Shown here in pieces: positions 1 through 11,886 of a DNA stretch of 64,000 nt; within the stretch, counting starts at the first letter, position 1; every line of letters begins with the position of its first letter. Origin of the DNA: Ophioceras dolichostomum (lineage: Eukaryota > Ascomycota > Sordariomycetes > Magnaporthales > Ophioceraceae); NCBI GenBank assembly GCA_003049485.1, contig PYST01000085.1:58305-122304 (forward strand), read 5' to 3'. Both the position numbers and the translations under genes were made by a program. A model generated the notes under the pieces. That model was not told the DNA's origin. It ran no database searches and worked only from the letters and a program-made list of their open reading frames with translations.

Positions 1-249
1 ACGTCGTCGTCGTCGTCATCCGAGCTGGTATCTGCAGCAGCTTGGCTGGGCGACGTCCGCGGGGTTGGATGGTGTTCGCCGCCACCCATGACCAACTCCA
101 ATGCGCTTTCCGCCGAGCTGATCTCGAATCCGCCCACCAACTTTCCGCTCCGTCGCACGGCTGCCTCCCCTTTCTCCCGGATCTGTTTGTCGATGCAACA
201 GATCACTACCACCGGCCACGCCTTTTCTCGAGATGGGCCCTCCAGGTAA
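1..249 (+). other. Open frame running in from the left edge (uncertain)
   Basis: Frame 1 is open from the first base to a TAA at 247-249. It begins with a serine run encoded by a TCG repeat and has no domain I recognise. It could be the last exon of a gene starting outside the window, but the other two forward frames and one reverse frame are also largely open here, so composition alone does not decide. The sequence CCAGGTAAAG at about 242-251 looks like a splice donor, which would make this an exon whose downstream part is missing or unrecognised. Confidence 0.15.
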
Positions 250-1118
250 AGACTCAATGTAACTAGTGGGTAGCCCTCGATCGGGAGAACGCCGCTGTTT
301 TTAAGCACGGCTTCTACGTCGAGCTTCAGCCACTTTTCATATATGGACAGGGCTCGACCGGTGGGAAACCACGCTGGATGTCGTCGTGAGGACTGTGTAT
401 TGGGAACGGGACTGCCGGCTGATGCTTCCCAAGATATGGGACAGGCACTGGCTGTACTTTTTGGGGTGAGAAACGATTGCAAACTGTCGGCCAAGCCATG
501 AAACCATGAAAGGAGCCTCGGCATGATTTTCGCAATTGACTTTACACCTTGAATGAAGTACCTAGTGGTCAAGGCGGCATATTGGGATCTTCGGATGTTG
601 AACTACATCCCAGAGTCAATGACAATGAAAAGGAGGGAATGGAGGGGCACAGGGCGGTAAAACATCAGGAGGAAGCTTAAGTTTTGGATCATCTGCGGAC
701 CCTTTTTCTACTTCTCCCACGGGTTGGACAGCAGCGCTGCTCAGCCGCCACGTTCATGCCACGGCCGTATTCACTTCGAGCGCCTGCAGGATCAAGGCGG
801 CTGAAACTACCGTGGTGCGCGAACCAACTCTTGGCATTCCGCATTCTGAGGAGGCCAGCCTGACCTCCAATCCGATGATCAAAGGGCTACACTGGCAATT
901 CCTTCGACAAAGAGTGGGAGAATAATTGCTGCGAGAACTTTCCGAGAACCAAACACATTTCAGTACGATAGCTCATGACTTGGAGGTTTAACAGTGAACG
1001 ATTGGCACGATTCTCAGACAACTGACGTCCTTGAACTGATGTGAATTAACACCGGGCAGAATTGAACGCGATTGCGCTATTTTCAGAGGCCTCCAGCATC
1101 ACTGCGCCAGTTGTGACG
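250..1118. other. Intergenic stretch, no gene seen
   Basis: About 0.87 kb before the first supported gene. Only short overlapping frames without start context or family resemblance are present. It presumably holds the promoter of the gene starting at 1119. Confidence 0.5.
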
Positions 1119-2330
1119 ATGGCCGCCAGCGACACCAACCTCTCAGCATTCCCGCCATCCGACCAGGTGGTAATCGAAGCTCTCTGGGGTCGACCCCAGA
1201 CCTTTGAGCGGATGGTCAACCAAGAGAGGACACCCGCACTTCGCCCAGATGCATACTTCGACTACTACCGACAGCAGCGGAAGGGCTACTCCCAGCAACG
1301 CTCCATCCGTGTCCAAAGCATATCCGAGATCAACGCTCTCGTCTTGCGCTTGAGGAACGGCGAGACTCTGGAGGGTTTGCTGGGGATGACTACTGGCACC
1401 GGGAATCAGCAATCAGGACCTGAAGAAGGAGATGGAAATGCTGCCAGCGGTTGCGAGAAATCGGTAGAATTCGCCGCACGCCTGCTGGTGATGGTGAGAA
1501 TTGGGAAGCTCGAGAACGAAACGCTGGTGCGGGCCCCTATATCTTGGACAACCGGGTCCCTCCGAGACTTCGTGAAAGCGCAGTTCCCCGCAAAAACCGC
1601 ATCCTACCCAGATACAGTCGGTCTTCATGTGGCAAGGCACAGGATTCCAGGGGCCCTCGACGCTTGGGCGTTGGAGAGGGTAGGCGGAATAAAGGTGCAG
1701 TTCACGGACAACCTGGCCGACCACCTCCGCCTCGTCGAAGACGACACCAAGGTGTTGGTGTTCCACCACGTGTTTTTCCTCGAGATGCAAAGATTGGCGT
1801 AGGTCTCCCTTCTGTTCCCGACGAAAATAAATCGGGCTCCACGACTGAACTTCAAACACACACACACACACAGGGGCTCTTCATCACTTCTTCCGGAGGG
1901 ACTTGCGCGGGAAACGCTCCTCACGCTGGCCCTCCTGTTCCCCGAGGCGGAGTACACGCCGTACGGACGCTTCAACAAGGCCAAAGATAAATGGCTTCGG
2001 GATCTGAAGGAGCAGCACAAAGCGAGGCGACGCTGCCGGGTGGATGAGAGGCTGGCGCAGTGCGGGATAGCCCTGGAAGAAGATCGGCTCATCTCCCACT
2101 TCGTGTACTGGCAAGAGAGGCTCGCCATCTTGAGGCAGGTGTACGACGAGACAACCCCGTCCACATTCACGCAGTGGTGGCACGATCGCCGCAACGGCGG
2201 GCAGTGGTACCCGTTCTGGATCGCGCTGATGGTCTTCGCCGTTGCGACCCTGCTCGGCGTGGTGCAGAGTGTCCTGGCAGCGGTTCAGCTCTACAAGGCG
2301 TATTATCCATCAACGGGGGCAGATCTGTGA
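1119..2330 (+). CDS. Unrecognised protein with C-terminal membrane anchor, two exons
   Basis: Exons 1119-1798 and 1874-2330 give 378 residues. The start is the first ATG of the frame; the frame is open further upstream but only with non-ATG codons. The intron (75 bp, GTAGGT...ACAG) keeps phase exactly and removes the stop that would end exon 1. Its 3' end is a (CA)n repeat running straight into the acceptor. No catalytic motif is visible. The last quarter is charged and probably helical. Near the end, after a Trp-rich stretch (QWWHDRRN, QWYPFW), comes one hydrophobic segment of about 22 residues, followed by a short LYKAYY tail. This end resembles a layout common in fungal hypothetical proteins with a single C-terminal membrane helix. 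It would sit in a membrane with its bulk on one side. The function is unknown. Confidence 0.75.
1857..1873 (+). repeat. (CA)n microsatellite forming the intron's 3' end
   Basis: A run of CA dinucleotides ends in the CAG that serves as acceptor of the intron at 1799-1873. The repeat occupies the stretch between any branch site and the acceptor. Confidence 0.8.
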
Positions 2331-3773
2331 AAGCAGGCCGGGAGCAGGGGTCATGTTAGCTGTTGTGGGATTTGCTGGGGAGAATAGGGACTGCGTTGGG
2401 CAAGGACCCGAGGCCACACGAAGCCATCACAACTTTTCACTTAATCACTTATTCGGGAGGCGGGACTTAAGAATAGTTTGCAAGTACAGAAGAGGGCTGA
2501 CTCGCAAGATCGAGTCTATTAAGAGTCTCTTTGTAACACAACTATCGCGCTATGATTAGATACAGAGTATGCATAGAATAGGATTAGGATGGAGCTGCAG
2601 AGACACAGCGCCCATGCAATATCGGGAGCCGGGTACGGTTCGCGCGCTTGCTTGCCATTTTGGGCGACCACAACTCGCCCATCCCCCACTGCCATATTTT
2701 CCACTTTGAAATTGGGTGAAACAGGTAGCAGCGACCCTTCCGCCCGATCAAAGGGTTCATATAATAATTCGTTTGTCTGGAAGTATTCGGGTAGTCATTT
2801 CCGTACGACTACCCGCTAGTGGCGGAGAGAGCTCCTAGGGAAAAAAGGCTAAAGCTACAGCAAACTCAAACCCGCGCTTCTACGCTGATCACCCCTAACG
2901 AAGCAATAATTGCAACTTTCATCACTTATTACATATAAGTTCTCCTGTTACTTCTTGTGCTTGATTGTTTTCAAAAATGAATAATAATAACCTGGACATA
3001 TTCATTAGTACGTCCCCCTCTGTTCAACCTATCCATACAAAAAGAAAAACACAAGGAAAACGGACGACGTGATGATGCGGGACGCTACCCGGACCGATGC
3101 CAAACAAGGTAAACGAGTATTAGCGGCTTGGCAATATTGTCTGCAGTGTGCAGCAGCTTGAAACCCACCACGACGCCATTTTGATAACATTGACAGCTGC
3201 TGAACCACCATCCATCTTTCGCCGGGCGCCGTTGAGGCTCTCCAACGGCACCGTGCCGACGCCACCGGGATCCCAACGCGAGTCGATGCTTCCCACCGAC
3301 GCTGGGAAGGGGATGCTGTCTCATCAGAAGTCTGCATCTAGTCTCAATACTATGAGAGCCTTGCGCCCCGATTGTGAAGGCAGTTCGTGGATATAAGCAT
3401 GGTGTTCGACCCTTCGCCGGGGAGCTTGGAGCTGGGAGAGGCAGGGATCGACATCATCAGTCTCATTCCACAGCTCCGCTATGAGCTCTTACGACAACAC
3501 ACTAGACGATCCACGATAGTGACCCACAGAGAAACAAGAATACGATATTGAGACAACAGTTGCCGAGCCTGTAAGCCCTAGCCAGCCCTACAGACCCGCA
3601 ATATTAAACACGGTTGTGTCCCTATATTAACCAGAAGTCCGCATGTTTCAGATTTCCCATATTATCTTCTCCAAGGCCAAGCTCGCTTTCCCTTCTGGGA
3701 CGCCGTACCCCACGAAACCGAACACCACCCGCCCACATCCCGACTCTCGACGACATCCAGCCAGAGGAACAAT
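2331..3773. other. Intergenic stretch, no gene seen
   Basis: About 1.4 kb, partly AT-rich (2880-3060). Only short frames are present, none with a start, domain or splice pattern I can defend. It separates two genes that both point to the right. Confidence 0.5.
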
Positions 3774-5676
3774 ATGGCCGACGAAGGGGGCCACACTTCG
3801 GCCTCGCCGGCAGAGCAAGGGCCGAGGTTCCAGGTCCTGCTGCTCGACTCGGATGCCGCCAACGTGCGGACGAAAGAGTACAAAAGGCGCAAGCCGCACC
3901 CTAAAAGCCGGTTGGGGTGTGTTCCCTGCAAACAGAAACGTGTGAGGGTGAGTTTGATGGTTGGTGTCTCGGAGATCTTTCCTCGTTGCGGAGCCACTTG
4001 GCGGCCCAGTAACCTGCAACACTCGAGCTCGATGCTAGTACGGCTGCCACAGCCCCGGGAAAACCCTGGTGGATGCCAAGGCTGATAAATCACACCCCCT
4101 CGCCCTCTGAGCACAGTGCGACCTAGCCGCACCCGCTTGTCTCAGATGCCTACGAAACCACCGCGAATGCATCTACGACACCCATCCCAACTCCACTACG
4201 ACGAACGGAGAAGGAGCAGGACGAAGGCACCACCACGCAACGGTGCTTACACCACACACCCAACTCCCCACATCCATCCCACAATCCCTCCCCCTCCCAT
4301 CCTCATCCTCCCCCCACCACCACCACCTCCCCTCCCACGGCACGCCGGCCGCCCACCTATCCCAGCACTTCACCAACTCCTGGTCCTCGATCTTCGACCT
4401 CCCCCACACAACCTTCTTCATCCCCCTCTCCCTCTCCCACCCGCACCTGCACTCCACCCTCCTCGCCGTCTCCGCCTCCCACCTCCGCCACATCTCCCCC
4501 TCGTCCACCACCTCCACCCCCCACCGCCTAGCCGAGCACTTCCACCAGTCCCTCGCCCTCTCCTCCTACCAGCTCGCCCTCTCGACCCCGCTGCCCGAGC
4601 TGGGCCAGTCGGGGACCGACGCGCTGCTCATCACCGCCATGCTGATGAACCTGCTCGCCTTCGTACTCCCCGCCGACGAGTCCTCGGCGGATGCGGACGT
4701 GCCTGACGATCCTCGGTTGTCGTGGGTGTTCAGCAGTCGGGGCGACAGGTTGGGCTGGCTGGCGTTGCAGATGGGGCTGACGCCGTTGCTGGTGGCGACG
4801 AGGCCGTGGAGGGGCGGGAGTGTGTTGGGGCCGGTGTTCGAGGGGGCGGACGATGGGCGGGGCACGTTCCGGGTTTGGTCGTATAGACTCGATCGCGTAC
4901 CGGCGAGGTGGCTGGCTGTTTTTGGGCTGGTGCCATTGTCGTGCGCTTCCTCCTCTTCATCGCCATCTTCATCCACGTCGGCGGCGGCTGCGTCGTCGTC
5001 GTCGTCGTCGTTATCGGCGGCAGCCTCGCCGGGGGCTGCTGGAGACACATGCGGTGCGGATGGCTATCAAGGAGGAGGGGGAGGGGAGGAAGGGAAGGAT
5101 GGGCCATCACCTGAGTCCACGGAGGCACGGCGGAAAGCGTACGAGATCTTCGCCGAGCCGCTGCGCGTCCTGGTCGAGATCGATTCCGTGCCCGCCACGA
5201 GGGGGAACATGCTGATGTACTTCCAGTTCGTCGGCAAGTTGCTCCCCTCGTACCTGGACCTGCTGCGAGACCGGGACGAGAGAGCTCTGTGGGTGTTCGG
5301 CTACTGGCTGGGTCTGATGTGTCGGTACGAGTGGGTGTGGTGGTGTGGCCGGCGAGCGCGGAGGGACTACACCGCCATCAGAGATTGGTTGCATCTGGCG
5401 GGTGTACATAAGAGGCGTGGGGAGAAGGGGAGGTTGTGGAGGGAGCTGATGGCGGATCTCGACGGCGTCGTCCACAGGGGTTCGCCACGGCTGCCGAGGG
5501 GGCCTATTGAGGAGGCTGATAAGCAGAGGGTCAACTCACAGACTCCTCCGGCAGTTGCTGTAGAGGAGAATGGCTCCCTCGCGCCAGCCCCTTTGTGGAG
5601 GGGTTGGGAGGGAGACGTAAAGCCGAGGGGGTGGATAGAAGAGATATCGTCCGTAATACCTCGGCCCGCGTCGTGA
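3774..5676 (+). CDS. Zn(II)2Cys6 transcription regulator, two exons
   Basis: Exons 3774-3947 and 4117-5676 give 577 residues. The 169-bp intron (GTGAGT...ACAG, phase 0) falls inside the DNA-binding motif. Joining the exons restores a complete binuclear cluster, C-x2-C-x6-C-x6-C-x2-C-x6-C, starting at CVPC near residue 52. A basic stretch (KRRKPHPKSR) precedes it. The region after about residue 100, with alternating hydrophobic helices (LSQHFTNSW, LLITAMLMNLLAF), matches the fungal-specific transcription factor domain 2 type (PF11951) common in filamentous fungi. A Ser-rich, low-complexity insert encoded by TCG/TCC repeats lies near 4940-5030. It is expected to be nuclear and to bind CGG-type half sites; no target is evident. 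It runs convergently towards the STAND gene on the other strand. Confidence 0.88.
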
Positions 5677-6298
5677 TGCAGAGCCTGAGGTAGAATATAA
5701 TGACGGGTTCCGCTCGTGATGAGATCTCGAACCGGCCATAGTATTTTTCGCCCAATAACCAGATCAAATCCTATCCAGCTCCTTGAGATTTTGACAGCGC
5801 CAGTTCAGTCGTGCTGGCCCGTTTTACATGTCGATCTATCGTCAGGGGCAATATTCATGTACTTTTCTTGGCAGTACTAAGCAACGTTCTGCACAGTTAC
5901 TAGTTCTTCCCTAGCCGGGGTGACCTAAAAAAAACGTTGCAAACACGGATATTGAAAAAGACGTTACACCATGTATTGGGCCTCTTGATTCCTGTAAGGC
6001 ACGTACCATTGTTGATGCAAAATTTGTATTTTCTGGTGATCTTATAATTGTTATCTCTCTTGGAGCCTCGGTTCATGCGCCTGTCTTGTCTCTTCTTTCT
6101 TAATTATTACCTTAGTTCACTGCCTAATATTTGCCATAGTATCAGAAACGCACCTGTAGTGACCAACGATGGATTTGATATGCAATCTCATGACTACCTA
6201 GTATTCTTTCCTAGTCCTTAAGTCATCAATCATTAGTCTGAAACTCCGATACAGTCTTCCATGTAACGCCCAGCTTCCCCGTCTGGTTCATTAGGTAC
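5677..6298. other. Convergent intergenic spacer
   Basis: An AT-rich spacer of 0.6 kb between two genes that end towards each other. It should contain both 3' untranslated regions. No gene is seen. Confidence 0.5.
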
Positions 6299-9200
6299 TC
6301 AATACACAGCAAATGCTAAGCTCGATGGGAGTTCCTCGTCCTTCCACTTCACCTTGTACACTATCGGTACCACCTTGGTAGACCAGTTTCCAGTCATGCT
6401 TGCTGGGCTCAGTGGACTGGCAGGCTGCTCAACAGCAAAAGGGTCTGTTGAGTCGCTGTCCTCATCCTCAGTGGCGGTTAGCGCCTTGCCGAATGAGAAG
6501 TATCTCCGCACGGCGGCCAGCACGCCACCCCCACTCGCTGCGTTGCCAGTCGACTGCCTGTCCATCAACGATATGATGGCGTCGTGATTTTCTGGCTTGA
6601 GCCGCGAGACGAGCTGCTTGAGCGTTATGCAATGTGTAGGTTTGTGGGCAAGTCGGTGGTGCCACCACGCCAACCCGGGGCCGAGGTAAATCTGGCAATC
6701 GGCGTCGACCTCTCCTGTTGCTAAGAACGCCTCGAGGTCGAGACACGCCCGCTCTATTATGGACTTTCCCCTGCGCGTCAGGGCTGGATCACCTTCGTCC
6801 TGCTGGTGCCGGGTCCGGTCAACCATGGTCGTCGCAAAGAGGACGCAGAAGACGTGCCACGCCGTTGTCTCTGTTGTATCTCCATCCGTCCAGCTCCGTG
6901 GGCTTGGGCCAGCCCAGACTCGGATTTTATCATTTGGCGACCAACCCAGCTTTAAGACGGAGGAAAGAGAGCTTGAGCAGTCTTTGTTCGACCAATAGTC
7001 TACTGTATATATCGCTGAGACGACGAGAGAAAGATGCTCGTTAACCCGGAGCGAGGGTCGTGGGGGAAGCAGCAGACCAGGGTGATTCCGCAGAAGTTTC
7101 TGGAGGACAATATCGTCGGCGTGGCGGACAAGCCAGTGTTCGAATGAAGGGGGTGTAACCGAGTATCCGTAACTGGCATAGGTTGAGCAGGTGTGGGAGT
7201 AAGGCGTGTCCTTGTCGTAAGCGTACTGGCCGGTGAGAGCCATACGAACCTCGGAACAACAGCGCGCCTTCTCATCTGAGCCCGGCGCCAGCCAGTAGAA
7301 GTGCGAGGAGAACCCATCCAAGGCGCTTGTAAAATCAACAATGGCACGCACACGTTGACCGTCGCTGAGTGATGCAAACCAGACATAGGCCAGCCAAGCT
7401 CGAAAGCTCATTGTGGAAACTTCCTTGCAGCTGTCGTTAGTGAGCTTGGGTTCGAGTCTCTCGCCCCGGTGCACAAAATCATGGGCAGTCCGGTGGAAGA
7501 ACTGCAAAGTATAGTCCCCGTAGAACGACCCGTCTCCATTCCCGTTCAGGAACTCCCTGTGGCGCGTTAGTTCGAGCAGGCCGCCTGTGAGGTCGTGCAG
7601 TCGCATTTCAGCCTGAGCCAAATATTCGGGAGATCGGTAGTCCACATTGGGTCTGTCGGTGTAGGCAAAGGGGAACTCGCAGCGGTCGAGTCGGTCGAGC
7701 CAGTCGAGAATGGCCGGCGGGAAATTGCTCGTACTTCCGGCAACGATTCGGAGAAGCCGGAACGCCCGCTCTCGGTCGGCCCGGTTGATAGACCCAAGGA
7801 ACTTCTTATAAAGATCTTTGAGGTCTCGCGGTTGCTCAACCAGCTGGGTGGTCAGGCTTCTCTCGTCAGGCTCTCGGCGCGCAGCGATGACCAGGGAGCG
7901 AATTGTCAGTCTCGCCCAAAGGAAAACACCGTCCGCTAACCAGACAACTTGAGCAAGCAGTCTTTTGTAAAAGCCCTTGACGCTTGGGTAGCTCAGACTG
8001 GTGCGGAACATCTGCTCCCCGTAGCGGAAAATGTCAAGTGCCGTGATCTCGTGCAGCTTGATTCGGTGGTTTTTGTCATGACCAAAGGCGGCCTGGAACT
8101 CAAGTTGGGGCCGGGAGCTGGCCAGAATCTTGACACAGCCGCTCCCACCATTGCTCGGCAGCGACGCCCATGAATTGAGTTGTGTCGCAAGCTGCTCGTG
8201 GTCGAAACGATCGACCCCTTCCCCACTGTACTCGTCCAGCCCGTCGATGAAGAAACAAAACCGGACACCGTCTGGGGCCCGTGAAGTGAGTCTTTCAACG
8301 CCCTCCAGTAGCTCCGGTGGTCGGAAGTACAGTTCGTCGATAGAGCCATCCGACGAAGACGACGTAAAGGCGGCGTGTGCTTTCGGGAAAACCTCCCTGA
8401 TCAGGTCGGGGCACTGCAGCAGTGCTTCGAAAAGAATCGAGCGATAGAGCCCTAGCAATGACATCTGCAGCTCATCTTTGCCTGCGGCCCAGAAGAAAAA
8501 GGAGGCGACGACCAGCCGTTCATCGCCGGCCCACGCCCGAAGGTCGGCTCGGGTTAAAGGATGGTCTGCCATGAGTTTCATAAGGGTCGATTTTCCACAC
8601 CCGGCCTTGCCAGAAATATGAAAGACCCCTGCCCCGTTCCGAAGCCATGTTTTGAGAGCAGCTCTGGCTTTCAGTCGCGGCCAAACCTGTTGACGCTTGT
8701 GGTACTTGAAAGTCGACTGGCGGATGAAAAAAGAATCGCGGTAATCAGTTGTATCATCGACTGGTGGTCGGTCGCCCCACCCTTCTTCCTCATCCTCACT
8801 CTCAGACTCATCTAGTTTCTGACTAGCTGCTTCCTCTACTGCTTCTTCTAAGAGCCATTCGAATGTACCCTCCGAGGCTCTTGCCATGGAATCCTCGCGA
8901 GAATACATCGAGGGAAAGTAGAGCTGCTTGAGGACCCTGATCTCAGCCGTCGGGGCGGTGACGAACCGCACCAGCGACTTAAGCTCGTCTCGGATGTACT
9001 GGACATCGCTGAGCTGCTTTTCGAGCTCGCGCGATAAAATATCCTCGCTGGCCCGCATGTTTTCTTCGAGTCCACGTAGCACCTTGTCACCGAGGGCATT
9101 CAACTCTCGGGCAGCCCGTGAAGATAGCTCCTCTGAGTGAGACTGATGGCTCATGATCGTCGCCTGAATGGAATCCGTCCGATCGCTAATAGTCGAGTAG

Positions 9201-9728
9201 GTCCGGTTCGTCAGCTAGTAGAACATACTGGGATATGATCGAGAGGTAGACAGGAGAGAATGAAGACAGCGAAAGGAAAGAAATGTCGTACTTCAGCATC
9301 AGGACGAGACGAAGCAGAATCTGCGCCCTCAAACCACCGAGACTCTTCCGCATAGCCTCAATCTCCGACTTCATCTTGAGAGACTGAAAGGCGACCTTGA
9401 CGGCCTTCCATTTGGTCTCTCCCTGCCCTAGCTGGAGCTTTCGCAGAGCCGTCTGCAGCCGCTGGGACAAGACCTGACACTCACTGGCAAGCTGACCGAG
9501 CGAGCTGGCTTGCCCGGGTCGATGATAATCGTGGGCATGGGCAATCGTTCCACTGTTCTCGAGCTCGGTGGTGACCTTGAGCAGGTCATCGACGACGGTA
9601 CCTAGGCGAATGTTGCTCTCTGTTGCGCCAGTCTCGGCCACCTCGAGGACGCCGGAAACGATCTTGAACGAAAAGTCGATGAAGCTCAGAATCGTGCCGG
9701 CGAAGGTAAAAGCCGATACGGGATCCAT
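6299..9728 (-). CDS. NLR-like STAND protein with NACHT P-loop domain, two exons
   Basis: Exons 9728-9292 and 9185-6299 on the minus strand give 1107 residues. The 106-bp intron (GTACGA...TTAG) joins in phase through an Asn codon. Residues 1 to about 150 (MDPVSAFTFAGTIL..) match the fungal STAND N-terminal domain (PF17111 type). A coiled-coil-like linker follows. The NACHT module has Walker A GKAGCGKST (about 338-346) and Walker B FCFFIDGLDE (about 454-463). Then comes a segment like DUF7791, which often follows fungal NACHT domains (FFHRTAHDFVH). No ankyrin, WD40 or TPR repeats are seen at the C-terminus, where many relatives carry a ligand-sensing repeat array. By family it is a nucleotide-switch signalling protein, possibly in heterokaryon incompatibility or defence. 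It is divergent from the gene at 10729. Confidence 0.9.
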
Positions 9729-10728
9729 CTAGAGATTAGGCGGCAAGGGCCGATAAGAGCCACATGCTTCAGAAGGTTGTTTTGGTCATCGCGATGAGGC
9801 ACCACGGCCACGGTTGATCATCGCCAAACTGGTGACGCGACCTGTGATGGTGCTCCGGCGGGATTGAGGAATGAGGGGTGAAACGCCGACGGCGGACAGC
9901 ACAGGTACAAGATGAACTTTATGGCAGCCGACAGCTAAAGCCGAACACATGCAAGCCCCTCCTCCTGCTGTTAGGCTTGGCGAGTGGCCCCCAAACCTGC
10001 ATCACTATGATCTGCTATCTGCTATTGGCCGGCGCACTGGCAAGCCGCAGCGGCTGCCTGAAGACGCCCACACAAGAACAGTGCATGCAGTTTTTCCACA
10101 TCGCTGGAGCTGACCATCTTCAGGCGGTCCTGACCTCGCTGACCCTCGGAGCTGATGCCTTACGTGCTGCCTGACGTTGGTACTCAAGAAAAGGGGGCAT
10201 CCAGCCGATCCGAGCACCATCAGACGAAGACCCCTGATCGCATCCGCAAACATCAACGGTGATAGCCGACGCCCAACAACTCCAAGATCTTGACGAACTC
10301 GACACTGGTCTGTCGCAATCGGTCCGTCGCAGGGAAGCTGGCTCGACCCGTGGCTGAAAAGGTTCTGGAACTTCGAGAACCACGGATCAGTTGCGCTCAA
10401 ATTCCCGAGTTTCGTCGCAGGCCAGAAACTCAAAAAGCAATGGGTTACTCGTATCGAGAAGAAGGGCCCAAGAAAGATCGGGAGATGCCTTTTCGAATTA
10501 CGGCGATACTTCAGTCTAGGCTGGCCAGCCATGTCAAGGAAAATTGCCCAGATATCGAGGGGGGCATTGCCCTGCTGCGCTCCGCGTCCAGTCCTCGACT
10601 TCACGTCAAACCTATTCTCCGCTAAAAAGAACTGTGAGATTATTACGGTCATCGCTTCGCCTCGGTAGTCCGCTCGACGATAACGCGCAAAATAGACGAC
10701 CTAGAAAGAAGGGAGACGAGTAGCGACG
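9729..10728. other. Divergent intergenic region
   Basis: About 1 kb between the STAND gene (leftward) and the zinc-ribbon-like gene (rightward). It must hold both promoters. It also contains the uncertain reading frame described at 10293-10670. Confidence 0.5.
10293..10670 (+). pseudogene. Possible coding fragment, W- and K-rich (doubtful)
   Basis: One forward frame is open between a TGA at about 10290 and a TAG at 10668-10670. It reads like a protein in its first two thirds: many Trp, Phe and Lys, for example GSWLDPWLKRFWNFENHG. It has no ATG near its beginning, so it would have to be a terminal exon or a gene remnant. The reverse strand also has a long ATG-started frame over the same bases (10652 to 10005), so the direction is not certain. 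I do not recognise a family. Confidence 0.2.
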
Positions 10729-11886
10729 ATGTTGATGGGATACTACGACTCGGTGAGCTACGGCGATTATCCACAGCGGCGACCTAGCGCGGCGGGGATG
10801 CCTCCGACGACGATACGACCACGACGGAACGCATTCGGTCTTCGCACGACGGGATCCATCCGGCGGGCCATGCGGGCGGCGCGCGACCTTGTGTCCAAGA
10901 CTAACGGGAGCGCCCGTCAGCGGCGTAACGTCCGCGAGAATGCCGGCGAGGATGCCGGCGAGTACGGCGAGTACGGCGAAGTTGCGACGACGGGCAGCTA
11001 TCCAGCGCTTAGCTACCTCCCCGAATCGCCGCTCGCGCTGCTCGACCTGTGCCCGAGGTGCGGGAGCGGCCGGGTGAAGCGGGTGTGGGTGTGTGAAAAC
11101 GGCCTGATGTACAACGTCTGCCACCGGGGATGCGGGTACGTGTCGGAGATCGAAGAAGAATGGAATGGGGACACCTTCGAGATCCCGGTGCTGGAGCGGG
11201 TCAGGCGGCAGCGGTGGGCGGGCCAGGACCGTGGGCCCCTGGGCCCACTCCACGGCGCGCCGACCTTTGAGGTCCAGTTCGCGGAAGTGGTGTGGGCCGA
11301 CCCCGAGGAGCACCGCCGGCAGAAGCGGGCGCAACGCCCAGGGCTGCGGCGGATTCCGTCTGCGCCTGCAGCGGTGTGGTACGTAGAGAAGCTGGGAGAC
11401 CCCGAGGCCGACGCGGTGGCGGGGATGTGGAAGGTAGCCGAGTCGTTCCTAGAGTACCGCGACTTCTACCAGCACTACCCGGACCTCGGACAGTACTGGG
11501 AGGAGGACGGGACTGCGTATGACGAGGAGCCCTATCCTTCTCCCGGAGACAGCGAGGACACGTTGGTACACGCAGGAAACGTCACCGGCGCCTACCTAGA
11601 TCAGCTAACATTCGACAAGCTGGACCCCGATACCAGACCGGATGGCGGTCTCCGAGCAGCAGAACCTCCCATCCAACAAGGAGGACAATCCACAGCAGAT
11701 GAGCCGGCCACCCAGCGCCAGCAGTCGGTTAGGGATGAGGGCAAGGCCTTGAGAAGGGTGCAGAGCGATCCATCTCTGCCGCCCGGTTGTGTACCTAAAC
11801 CTAAACCCGAGCCCTACCCCTTCGAGCCACGGCGGCCCATTTCGCCGTCCCTTGGACCGTTGAACGAGCCATGGAAGAATCTCTAG
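10729..11886 (+). CDS. Unrecognised protein with zinc-ribbon-like Cys cluster
   Basis: A single exon of 385 residues, ATG at 10729. After a basic, poorly ordered N-terminus (about 1-100) comes a compact Cys cluster at about 108-137: CPRC, then C, then CHRGC, spaced as in a zinc ribbon (two knuckles, CxxC and CxxxC). The middle part (about 140-265) is rich in Trp, Glu and aromatics and looks folded. The last 100 residues are Pro/Ser-rich and probably disordered. No signal peptide or membrane helix is present. Codon use fits a real gene: third positions are mostly G or C. It is divergently arranged with the STAND gene 1 kb away, so shared regulation is possible but unproven. The function is unknown; nucleic-acid or protein binding is a guess from the ribbon. 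Confidence 0.7.
   Translation: MLMGYYDSVSYGDYPQRRPSAAGMPPTTIRPRRNAFGLRTTGSIRRAMRAARDLVSKTNGSARQRRNVRENAGEDAGEYGEYGEVATTGSYPALSYLPESPLALLDLCPRCGSGRVKRVWVCENGLMYNVCHRGCGYVSEIEEEWNGDTFEIPVLERVRRQRWAGQDRGPLGPLHGAPTFEVQFAEVVWADPEEHRRQKRAQRPGLRRIPSAPAAVWYVEKLGDPEADAVAGMWKVAESFLEYRDFYQHYPDLGQYWEEDGTAYDEEPYPSPGDSEDTLVHAGNVTGAYLDQLTFDKLDPDTRPDGGLRAAEPPIQQGGQSTADEPATQRQQSVRDEGKALRRVQSDPSLPPGCVPKPKPEPYPFEPRRPISPSLGPLNEPWKNL

Noticed and set aside
10005..10652. Reverse ATG frame of 215 codons in the divergent region
   Set aside because: No domain; composition rich in Arg, Cys and Leu is typical of random frames, and it overlaps a more protein-like forward frame.
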